From Candidatus Butyricicoccus avicola (lineage in GTDB: Bacteria > Bacillota > Clostridia > Oscillospirales > Butyricicoccaceae): a stretch of DNA of 42,863 nt. A program made the position numbers and the translations under genes. The stretch lies in NCBI GenBank assembly GCA_019119435.1, contig DWWZ01000010.1:1-42863 (forward strand), written 5' to 3'. Below the pieces are notes generated by a model. It was not told where the DNA came from. It did no database searches and was given only the letters and a program-made list of their open reading frames with translations. Each line of letters begins with the position of its first letter. Position 1 is the stretch's first letter. Positions 16,625 through 23,446 of this stretch are shown one piece after another.

Positions 16625-16972
16625 ATGGATAACCGGAGCGAGATCCGGAAGATCACGATGGCTGAGTTCTTTTCGGCGGTCGTACACATGAAGACCGAGG
16701 GCTGGCGGCTGGCCCAGATCTGTGCGAACAGTGTCCCGCAGGGATATGAGATGAGCTATTCCTTCTGCAAGGGATACCAGATGGTGACGCTCCGCCTGGA
16801 GGTTGGGCCGGACGAAGAGGTGGCGAGCATTACGCAGATCTATCCCTGCGCGTTCTTGCAGGAAAATGAGGCCAAAGAACTGTTCGGCGTGCAGATCACC
16901 AAGATACAGCCCGATTACCGGGATAAGCTGTACCGGATTGAGGAGAGCACGCCGTTCCGCAAAAAGGAGTAA
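16625..16972 (+). CDS. echD: EchD-like subunit (NuoC homologue)
   Basis: 115 aa, starting at ATG 16625, eight bases after GGAGAGG. The GTG at 16616 in the ORF track overlaps that ribosome site. The NuoC signature is seen as IYPCAFLQENEAKELFGVQI. It is a small cytoplasmic structural subunit bridging the small and large subunits. It lacks the long C-terminal part of respiratory NuoC, as is usual for EchD. Confidence 0.93.
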   Translation: MDNRSEIRKITMAEFFSAVVHMKTEGWRLAQICANSVPQGYEMSYSFCKGYQMVTLRLEVGPDEEVASITQIYPCAFLQENEAKELFGVQITKIQPDYRDKLYRIEESTPFRKKE

Positions 16973-16980
16973 GAGGGAAC

Positions 16981-18060
16981 ATGTCAACGAGAAGTATTGT
17001 ACCGTTTGGCCCGCAGCATCCTGTCCTGCCGGAGCCGGTGCATCTGGATCTGGTGCTGGAGGATGAGATGGTGGTCGATGCGGTCCCGAGCATCGGATAT
17101 ATCCACAGGGGCCTGGAAAAGCTGGTCGACAAGCGGGACTTTAAACAATATGTATACATCGCCGAGCGCGTGTGCGGTATTTGCAGCTGCGGGCACGGGC
17201 TGGGCTACTGCCAGGCGGTGGAGCAGGTCATGGGCATTGAGGTGCCCGACCGGGCACGCTATCTGCGCACAATCTGGATGGAGATGAGCCGCGTACACAG
17301 CCATCTGCTATGGCTCGGCCTGTTGGCGGACGCCATGGGGTTTGAAAGCCTGTTTATGGAGAGTTGGCGCCTGCGCGAAAAAATATTGGATCTATTTGAT
17401 GAGACGACCGGCGGCCGCATTATCCACTCGGTCAACCAGGTGGGCGGCGTGCAGAAGGACATGGATCAGGGCATGCTGGACGATATCCTGCGTGTGACCC
17501 GTGATCTGGAAAAGGACATGAAGCCGGTCATCGATACCTTTTTGCAGGACTATACCGTACAGAGCCGCCTCAAAGGGGTCGGCGTGCTCAGCAAGGAGGA
17601 CGCCATCGGCCTTGGCGCGGTCGGGCCGATGCTGCGTGCGAGCGGGGTTTCCTATGACGCGCGCCTTTTGGGCTATGCGGCCTACGGCGAACTGAGCGTA
17701 GAGCCTGTCCTCTCCACAGAGGGGGATTCCTACGGGCGCTGTGCGGTACGCCTTCAGGAGATCCTCCAGTCCTTTGCCCTCATCCGCGAGGCCATTGGCA
17801 AGATCCCCGCCGGGCCGGTCAGCGCGCCGGTCAAGGGCAACCCGGACGGCGAATACTTTTTCCGCATCGAACAGCCCAGAGGTGAGGCGATCTATTATGT
17901 CAAGTGCAACGGCACCAAGAATTTGGAACGCTTCCGCCTGCGCACACCGACGACGAGCAATATCCCGCCGATGGTGCAATTACTCAAGGGCAGCCAGCTG
18001 GCCGATGTGCCGCTCCTAATCTTGACCATTGACCCCTGTGTCAGCTGCACCGAGCGGTAA
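16981..18060 (+). CDS. echE: EchE, catalytic large subunit of group 4 NiFe hydrogenase
   Basis: 359 aa, NuoD homologue carrying the NiFe site. The two Cys motifs that bind the metals are present: ERVCGICSCGHG (CxxCxxxH near residue 65, with an extra Cys in the middle) and the C-terminal DPCVSCTER. The protein stops exactly at the Arg after the second motif. There is thus no C-terminal peptide to remove, as known for EchE and CooH types, and no HycI-like protease gene is present. The active enzyme oxidises reduced ferredoxin (through EchF and EchC) and reduces protons to H2, or runs in reverse. Confidence 0.96.
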   Translation: MSTRSIVPFGPQHPVLPEPVHLDLVLEDEMVVDAVPSIGYIHRGLEKLVDKRDFKQYVYIAERVCGICSCGHGLGYCQAVEQVMGIEVPDRARYLRTIWMEMSRVHSHLLWLGLLADAMGFESLFMESWRLREKILDLFDETTGGRIIHSVNQVGGVQKDMDQGMLDDILRVTRDLEKDMKPVIDTFLQDYTVQSRLKGVGVLSKEDAIGLGAVGPMLRASGVSYDARLLGYAAYGELSVEPVLSTEGDSYGRCAVRLQEILQSFALIREAIGKIPAGPVSAPVKGNPDGEYFFRIEQPRGEAIYYVKCNGTKNLERFRLRTPTTSNIPPMVQLLKGSQLADVPLLILTIDPCVSCTER

Positions 18061-18082
18061 GCGGCGGAATGGAGTGGAAATC

Positions 18083-18637
18083 ATGGATAAGACGAGAATG
18101 TTTACCTTTGCCGGCCGGGTGCTCAAAAATCTGTTTCACAAGCCGGCCACGGTCCAGTATCCGTTCCAGCCGGCCAACTACCCGGAACGGATGCGCGGGC
18201 ACGTTGTGATTCGGATCGAGGACTGTATCAGCTGTGGCCTGTGCATGCGCGCCTGCCCATCCGGGGCGATCGCGGTCGACCGCCAGGCGGGGACCTGGAA
18301 GATCGCGCGGTTTGACTGCGTGCAGTGTGGAAGCTGCGTGTTGGCCTGCCCGAAGAAGTGCCTGCACATGGAGAAAGGGTACACAGCGCCCGACATACAA
18401 AAGAAGACCGAGACCTTCACAAAGCCTGCCGCACAGGCCGCGCCGGCAGCCGGCGGCGGCAAACCGGCTGCCGATGCCGACAAGTGCGTATACTGTACGC
18501 TGTGCGCAAAGAAATGTCCACAGCAGGCCATCACGGTCGACCGCGCGGCCAAGATCTGGAAGCTGGACGCAGAGAAGTGCGTGGGCTGTGGGATCTGCGC
18601 GGGTGCGTGCCCTAAAAAGGCGATCGAGATGAAATAA
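18083..18637 (+). CDS. echF: EchF-like polyferredoxin with four [4Fe-4S] motifs
   Basis: 184 aa from ATG 18083; the listed GTG/ATG-like 18029 start lies inside echE. Residues ~1-100 match EchF/NuoI: a short N-terminal FAGRVLKNLFHKPATVQYPF, then CISCGLCMRACPSG and CVQCGSCVLACPKK. After a flexible Ala/Pro/Gly/Lys linker (~residues 113-132) comes a second pair, CVYCTLCAKKCPQQ and CVGCGICAGACPKK. Usual EchF has only two clusters. The extra module looks like a fused 2x[4Fe-4S] ferredoxin and would lengthen the wire toward a soluble donor. Last gene of the ech operon, closed by a strong terminator. Confidence 0.93.
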   Translation: MDKTRMFTFAGRVLKNLFHKPATVQYPFQPANYPERMRGHVVIRIEDCISCGLCMRACPSGAIAVDRQAGTWKIARFDCVQCGSCVLACPKKCLHMEKGYTAPDIQKKTETFTKPAAQAAPAAGGGKPAADADKCVYCTLCAKKCPQQAITVDRAAKIWKLDAEKCVGCGICAGACPKKAIEMK

Positions 18638-18644
18638 TGCGTGC

Positions 18645-18686
18645 AAAAAACCGTACCAGACGCATGCGTCTGGTACGGTTTTTTTG
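18645..18686 (+). terminator. Terminator of the ech operon
   Basis: AAAAAACCGTACCAGACGCATGCGTCTGGTACGGTTTTTTT, a continuous palindrome directly after echF. Confidence 0.93.
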
Positions 18687-18710
18687 TGCTGGGCCGGGAA
18701 TATACGCAAT

Positions 18711-18743
18711 AAAAAAGGAACGCCTTTCGGCGTTCCTAAAAAA
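18711..18743 (-). terminator. Terminator of the GPH transporter gene
   Basis: Minus strand reads AGGAACGCCGAAAGGCGTTCCTTTTTT. The A6/T6 flanks would let it work both ways. Confidence 0.88.
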
Positions 18744-18773
18744 TGCGGGATGCGAGGGGACTGCGGGGATTGA

Positions 18774-20162
18774 TTACAGTTCGCCGCACATCTCACGCGC
18801 AGCAAGCTCCTGCATGATCGACGGGTACTTCTTGTCCAGCTGGTACAGCAGGCCGACGATCAGGACGGTACCCCAGATGAGGATGGGGGAGAATTTATAG
18901 ATATTGGCAATGGCAGTGATGGCCGATTCGGGCTGCACCACGTTCTGGGCCGTCGAGCTGATATAGCCGAAGGCCGACATGATGCTGGTCATGCAGGCGC
19001 TCGCAACGCCCGAACCGATCTTGGTGCCGACCGAACCGCCGGCAAAGATAAAGCTTTCCTGGCGCAGGTGGGTCTTCCACTGGCCGAACTCGACTACGTC
19101 GCCGATCATGCCGAAGACGAAGGCGTTGAGCGGCGCCTCGCCGATCGCGCGGATGACCGTCGTGATCAGGCACCATGTAAAGCTGGTCGGGTTAAGCAGG
19201 AACAGGGCATGGCCGCCAAGCGCGATGACCGAGCCGATGACGACCAGGTTGCGCTTGCCCAGGCGGTCGCGCACCAGCGGGCACAGGAAGATAACAAAGA
19301 CGATGACCAGGGTCTCGACCAGGTACAGGGTGCTGTACATCCAGTCATCGTTGTGGAAGACATACTTGCAGTAGTAGGGCAGGATGGTGCCGATGACCGT
19401 CTGGCTGACGTTCTGGAACATCCAGAGGATCAGGACCGCCCAGAAATACTGGTTGGTCGCGATGGCCTTGAGGGTGCGGCCGACCGGTACGTGCTGGTTT
19501 TCCTGCTTCTTGACCGCCTCGATCTCGACGGTCTCCTTGCAGCGCACAAAGCAGAACAGCAGCATGGCAAACGCGAGTATCGCCCAAAGGCCCATGCACT
19601 TGACCCAGGCCATCTGGTCGTCGCCAAAGACCTTGACGAGCGGCAGGGTGAAGGTGACGGCAATGATCTTGCCAAACTGGGCCATGCCCACGCGGAAGAC
19701 CGAGAGGATATCGCGCTCATGCGAATCACGGGTCATCATGGCCGAGAGCGAGCCGTAAGGCAGGTTGACCGCCGTGTAGCACACGGTCGTGCAGAAGTTG
19801 TAGGTCACAAAGATATAGAGTGCCTGCAGGAATCCGTCTGTGTGGGGGACGGTGAAGAGCAGGACAGCAGAAAGCGCAAAGGGGATCGCCATCCACAAAA
19901 GCCAGGGACGGGATTGGCCGTATTTGGATTTTGTCCGCGCGACGATGAAGCCCATGACGACATCGGAAAAACCGTCAAATACACGCGAGATAAGCATAAC
20001 TGTACCGACTGTCACGGCAGATACGCCGACATAATCGGTGTAGAAGAAAATCAGCAGCGCGCTGATCATGCCGAATACAATGTTGCATGCTACGTCACCG
20101 CCGCCATAGGCGACACGGGTCAGAAATGGGATGCGTCCGGCAGTTTCGGTTTCTTTTTTCAT
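18774..20162 (-). CDS. GPH-family sugar:cation symporter (MelB-like)
   Basis: 462 aa with about 12 membrane helices; glycoside-pentoside-hexuronide family of the major facilitator superfamily. Typical stretches: RVAYGGGDVACNIVFGMISALLIFFYTDYVG at the N-terminus, SRVFDGFSDVVMGFIVARTKSKYGQSRPWLLW (the Asp residues belong to the cation site in MelB and the RxxxxGxxRPW loop is diagnostic), and VNLPYGSLSAMMTRDSHERDILSVFR. Substrate is probably a glycoside or hexuronide; no glycosidase is next to it, so it cannot be named. ATG 20162 follows GTGAGGA. A promoter and a candidate operator lie upstream. Confidence 0.92.
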   Translation of the reverse strand: MKKETETAGRIPFLTRVAYGGGDVACNIVFGMISALLIFFYTDYVGVSAVTVGTVMLISRVFDGFSDVVMGFIVARTKSKYGQSRPWLLWMAIPFALSAVLLFTVPHTDGFLQALYIFVTYNFCTTVCYTAVNLPYGSLSAMMTRDSHERDILSVFRVGMAQFGKIIAVTFTLPLVKVFGDDQMAWVKCMGLWAILAFAMLLFCFVRCKETVEIEAVKKQENQHVPVGRTLKAIATNQYFWAVLILWMFQNVSQTVIGTILPYYCKYVFHNDDWMYSTLYLVETLVIVFVIFLCPLVRDRLGKRNLVVIGSVIALGGHALFLLNPTSFTWCLITTVIRAIGEAPLNAFVFGMIGDVVEFGQWKTHLRQESFIFAGGSVGTKIGSGVASACMTSIMSAFGYISSTAQNVVQPESAITAIANIYKFSPILIWGTVLIVGLLYQLDKKYPSIMQELAAREMCGEL

Positions 20163-20227
20163 TGGTCCTCACTTTCCGCGCAGCGGAATCTGCGTCCCGC
20201 CGTCCGCAAAGGCGCGGCAGACAGCCA

Positions 20228-20242
20228 GTTGTGCTGCACAAC
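20228..20242. promoter_or_regulatory. Candidate operator palindrome for the GPH transporter
   Basis: GTTGTGC-T-GCACAAC, a perfect 7+1+7 palindrome just downstream of the proposed -10 of the transporter promoter, where a repressor would block it. Similar TTGTGC half-sites are used by several sugar regulators, but the regulator here is not in the window. Confidence 0.5.
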
Positions 20243-20255
20243 AAATCTAGGCGAT

Positions 20256-20285
20256 AGTATAGCAGGAAAATGTGTGCATACACAA
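20256..20285 (-). promoter_or_regulatory. Promoter of the GPH transporter
   Basis: Minus strand TTGTGT (20285-20280), 18-base spacer, TATACT (20261-20256). The -35 and spacer also hold an imperfect palindrome, TGTGTGCATACACA (20271-20284). Confidence 0.4.
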
Positions 20286-20299
20286 TGGTGCATCTGAAC

Positions 20300-20640
20300 A
20301 ATATAGACATAATAAGATACAGATTATTGTGCAAAATGCGCATAACGCAAAAAATACTGCAAAAATTTAAGTTCAGAATAAAAAAGAAATATAGAGAAAT
20401 AAATGCGAAATTTTCAAAATAAATATGCGAAAAATGCTGATATTTTTTAAAAATATGCAAAAAATTTAAAAAATAAGAAAATAAGGAGATAAAATGATTC
20501 CGAACAAAAATAAAAAGAATAAATTTATTTAAGAAATATTTTATGGACAAAATACACGAATAAATTTAAAAAGAAAAGTTATGTAAAAGCATAAAATATA
20601 AATAAAATGCCGAATAAAAAAATTAAATTTTATGGTGCAA
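20300..20640. other. AT-rich intergenic island
   Basis: About 340 bases of mostly A and T with many A-tracts, in a window that is otherwise near 60% GC. It lies between two divergent genes. Apart from a 12-codon ORF (20494-20532) with a good ribosome site, I see no gene. The minus-strand ORF listed here is only lysine/phenylalanine-rich translation of A/T runs. It could be a remnant of acquired DNA or a curved/UP-element region. Confidence 0.7.
20494..20532 (+). CDS. Possible 12-residue peptide ORF in the AT-rich island
   Basis: ATG followed by codons for MIPNKNKKNKFI and TAA, with AAGGAG five bases upstream. The ribosome site is good but such a site can arise by chance in A-rich DNA. No relatives known to me. 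Very uncertain. Confidence 0.15.
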   Translation: MIPNKNKKNKFI

Positions 20641-20662
20641 ATAGCCTGAAATGCGCGGCGAC

Positions 20663-20692
20663 TTTACGGTATTCACACAGATATGTTATAAT
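20663..20692 (+). promoter_or_regulatory. Promoter of the GGDEF-EAL gene
   Basis: TTTACG (20663-20668), 18-base spacer, TATAAT (20687-20692), at the edge of the AT-rich island. Leader of about 125 bases. Confidence 0.5.
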
Positions 20693-20824
20693 ATCAATAA
20701 ATCCAAATCGCAGGAAAACGGATACTTTGCAAGGGAACTGTGCTGCTTGGGCCGCCTGACCCGTTCGCAACCCGATCTGAACGGAACTGCGCGGCGGAAA
20801 TCGCAGCACACGGAGGCAAAAAAT

Positions 20825-23113
20825 ATGAATGAAGAGAGAATGCGCAAGCGGCTCGTGCGCATGACCATCGTCATGGTGGTGGTCAGCTTCCTGCTGCTCG
20901 CGTGCGCGGGTGTGATTATTGGTTCCATCTGGAACGCGCAGAGAAGTTCTTATGAGGCGCAGCTGCAGGCCACGGTGACCGAGCACAAACTCAGCCTCGG
21001 CCGTGAGATGTCCTCCAATATCCGCACGCTGCAAACCTTGTCAGCTTTTATCGAAAATACGCCGGATTTGACCTTCCAGGACCTGGCAGAAGGCCTGCCC
21101 AGCTCACAGAGCGCCGCGAATTTTATCCGGATGGGCTATTATGCAGTTGAGGGCGAGGGCATCCGTGTCACCTTTGGCGGTGAACTGGAGCTGGACGTAC
21201 CCTATGAGAGCCTAAATCCTGCCATCCAGCAGGCCATCGCGCAGGCGTGGCAGGGGCAGGCCTCCATCTCGGAAGTGTATTTCAGCGAGGACTTTGACGA
21301 AAATACGGTGGGCTATGCCGTTCCGGTCTATGACAAGGCGGGGCAGACTGTGGGTGCGCTCATTGGCCTGGAAACGCTGGACACCTTCCAGCAGCTATTG
21401 GAGACGACCACCGAACTGGACACCCGGCTGGATCTGAGCTGGATCAATGAGGAAGGCGAGTTCTTGGCCTGGTCGGGCGGGCAGGTCGGTGAACAGTCTA
21501 ACCTGTTCACGGCGGACTTCCTATCCGAGGCGGATATTGCTGCGGCACAGCAGGCCATGCAGGCCGATCAGACCTACCGCTGTGACATCACGTTATATGG
21601 ACAGAAATACCCGTTTTATTTTGATCCCATTGGGGAGCATCACTGGTACCTCGTATGCCTCGATTGGTCGCAGGGCATGGACAGCCCGGTCTATCCGTTC
21701 CTGGTCGTGACCGGACTGGGCCTCGGCGCAATCGTCCTGCTGTGCATCCTGCTCATTGCGTATGGCTACCACACCCTGCACCGCAACAGCCGGGAACTTA
21801 TCCGGCTGGCCTACTATGACCGGCTGACCGGCTGCTACAACCTGGAGCGATTTCAACAGGCCTGTACCGATACGCTTTCCCACGGGAGCGGTTACAGCAT
21901 TGTAGTGCTCAATATCCGGCGTTTTCAGTACATCAATGAGATCTTTGGGCGCAGCCAGGCCGACCGCTTGCTGTGCGATATCGCAGACATCCTACAGGAC
22001 AGCCTGCACCAGAACGAGTGCTGCAGCCGCTACATGGGCGACCAGTTTTATCTGCTGATGCAGGCCGTCGATCCGGACAGGCTGAAACAGCGGCTGCTCG
22101 GCATCATGGGGCGCATCAGCGGCATTTTCGAGCAGACAGGCCGAAACTATCCCATCGTCCTATATGCGGGCGCCGCGATCGGGACACCGTCCATGGCGGG
22201 GGAACAGGCAGCAAAGACGCTGCTGCATCAGGCTGAATTTGCGCTCAAGCATGTGCGGGACCGGCATGAAAATATGGTCGCTTTCTATAATGACGACATG
22301 CATGCCGCCGACGCCCAACAGAACAACATAGAAAGCAGCATGCGGTATGCACTGTCAACCGGGCAGTTCCAGATGTGGCTGCAACCCAAAATGGACCTGC
22401 AGACCGGAGTCCTGTGCGGCGCCGAGGCGCTTGTCCGCTGGGTCCGCCCGGATGGCGGGATGTTTTATCCAAATGAGTTCATCCCACTCTTTGAGCGCAA
22501 CGGCTTTTGCACCGAATTCGACCTCTACATGGTGGAGCGGGCCTGTGCCTGCCTGCGGGCGTGGATGGACGCGGGCATCCAACCGGTGCCGATCTCGGTC
22601 AACCAGTCCAAACTGCTCTTTTACCAGAGTGATTATGTGAATAAGCTGTGCGCGCTGACCGACCAGTACGGCGTGCCGCGCACCTTGATCGTGCTGGAGA
22701 TCCTGGAGGGTCTGGCGGCAGAAAACCTGGACGAGCTCAATAAGACCATCGAACAGCTGCGCGCATGCGGCTTCCGCCTGTCGCTCGACGATTTTGGCAG
22801 CGGATACTCCTCGCTGACCATCCTAGCACGGCTTTCCATCGACGAGGTCAAGCTGGATCGCAGTTTCCTGCTGGGGATGTCGCGGCAGGAGAGCGACGGC
22901 CAGCAAAAGCTGCTGCGCAACGTGGTGCGCCTGGCACGAGACCTCGGCCTGCGCACGGTCGTAGAGGGCATCGAGACCGCCGAGAACGCCGCCCTCGTGC
23001 GGTCGGTCGGGTGTGACGTCGGTCAGGGATACTATTACAGTCGCCCGATCAGCGTGGCAGATTTTGAGGCCAAATATTTTTCGGATAAACTGCCGCCAAA
23101 GGCCGACTTGTGA
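20825..23113 (+). CDS. Membrane GGDEF-EAL protein, probable c-di-GMP phosphodiesterase
   Basis: 762 aa from ATG 20825 (GGAGG upstream). Layout: membrane helix ~12-35, an extracytoplasmic sensor-like region ~36-288 (Cache-like), helix ~290-315, GGDEF domain ~325-490, EAL domain ~505-750. The GGDEF domain begins with YYDRLTGCYNLERF, but its signature is YMGDQF instead of GGDEF, so cyclase activity is unlikely. The EAL domain looks complete: GAEALVRW, SVNQSK, LEILEG, LDDFGSGYSS, VKLDRSF, VVEGIET and GQGYYYSRP hold the metal and catalytic residues. Prediction: it senses an external signal and breaks down c-di-GMP, possibly with the GGDEF part as a GTP-binding regulatory domain. Single-gene unit. 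Confidence 0.9.
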   Translation: MNEERMRKRLVRMTIVMVVVSFLLLACAGVIIGSIWNAQRSSYEAQLQATVTEHKLSLGREMSSNIRTLQTLSAFIENTPDLTFQDLAEGLPSSQSAANFIRMGYYAVEGEGIRVTFGGELELDVPYESLNPAIQQAIAQAWQGQASISEVYFSEDFDENTVGYAVPVYDKAGQTVGALIGLETLDTFQQLLETTTELDTRLDLSWINEEGEFLAWSGGQVGEQSNLFTADFLSEADIAAAQQAMQADQTYRCDITLYGQKYPFYFDPIGEHHWYLVCLDWSQGMDSPVYPFLVVTGLGLGAIVLLCILLIAYGYHTLHRNSRELIRLAYYDRLTGCYNLERFQQACTDTLSHGSGYSIVVLNIRRFQYINEIFGRSQADRLLCDIADILQDSLHQNECCSRYMGDQFYLLMQAVDPDRLKQRLLGIMGRISGIFEQTGRNYPIVLYAGAAIGTPSMAGEQAAKTLLHQAEFALKHVRDRHENMVAFYNDDMHAADAQQNNIESSMRYALSTGQFQMWLQPKMDLQTGVLCGAEALVRWVRPDGGMFYPNEFIPLFERNGFCTEFDLYMVERACACLRAWMDAGIQPVPISVNQSKLLFYQSDYVNKLCALTDQYGVPRTLIVLEILEGLAAENLDELNKTIEQLRACGFRLSLDDFGSGYSSLTILARLSIDEVKLDRSFLLGMSRQESDGQQKLLRNVVRLARDLGLRTVVEGIETAENAALVRSVGCDVGQGYYYSRPISVADFEAKYFSDKLPPKADL

Positions 23114-23163
23114 CCAGCCCTGCCGTGCCAGACAGACCAGCAAAAATTTGTGCAAAATTGCCT

Positions 23164-23191
23164 TTGCAAAATAGCAGGCAGCCGGTATAAT
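23164..23191 (+). promoter_or_regulatory. Promoter before the hairpin leader
   Basis: TTGCAA (23164-23169), 16-base spacer, TATAAT (23186-23191). Transcription would start just before the hairpin at 23200-23250. Confidence 0.45.
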
Positions 23192-23199
23192 GAATTATA

Positions 23200-23250
23200 G
23201 ACGTGTAGCATACACTGCGTAAATCCAGTTGTGTGCTGCACGTCTTTTTT
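23200..23250 (+). terminator. Leader hairpin with U-run (terminator or attenuator)
   Basis: GACGTGTAGCATACAC...GTGTGCTGCACGTC TTTTTT. It either ends the GGDEF-EAL transcript or, with the promoter just upstream, makes a small transcript of about 55 bases or attenuates the DUF2798 remnant. Confidence 0.6.
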
Positions 23251-23282
23251 CATAAGTTATGGCAAAACAGGAGGAATGTACA

Positions 23283-23400
23283 ATGCCAAAAGACAGGAAA
23301 CAGGGGATGGTTTTCGGGGTCATCATGTCATATGCGATGGCCTACGGCATGGAGATCTATAACATCGCCATCAAGGAAGGCATACCGTTGTTTCAAGTGA
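23283..23400 (+). pseudogene. Truncated DUF2798 family gene remnant
   Basis: ATG 23283 with AGGAGG upstream starts MPKDRKQGMVFGVIMSYAMAYGMEIYNIAIKEG, the first membrane helix and conserved YGMEIYN of DUF2798 proteins. After about 37 residues the homology stops; the frame then runs without sense through a terminator and into the 3' end of the opposite gene (to 23600). DUF2798 proteins normally continue to a second helix, which is missing here. Good start signals kept in front of a deleted body suggest a recent deletion. Function of the family is unknown. Confidence 0.65.
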
Positions 23401-23406
23401 GGGATA

Positions 23407-23441
23407 GGGCCTGCCCGCTTGTGGGCAGGCCCATTTTTTTG
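23407..23441 (+). terminator. Terminator after the DUF2798 remnant
   Basis: GGCCTGCCCGCTTGTGGGCAGGCC followed by CATTTTTTT. Confidence 0.9.
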
Positions 23442-23446
23442 GCCGT

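Noticed and set aside
19068-20297. 409-aa plus-strand ORF opposite the GPH transporter
   Set aside because: Asp/Gly/His-rich antisense shadow with no start signal.
20095-20550. 151-aa minus-strand ORF rich in Phe, Ile and Lys
   Set aside because: It only reads the A/T runs of the AT-rich island and then enters the transporter gene in another frame; no ribosome site.
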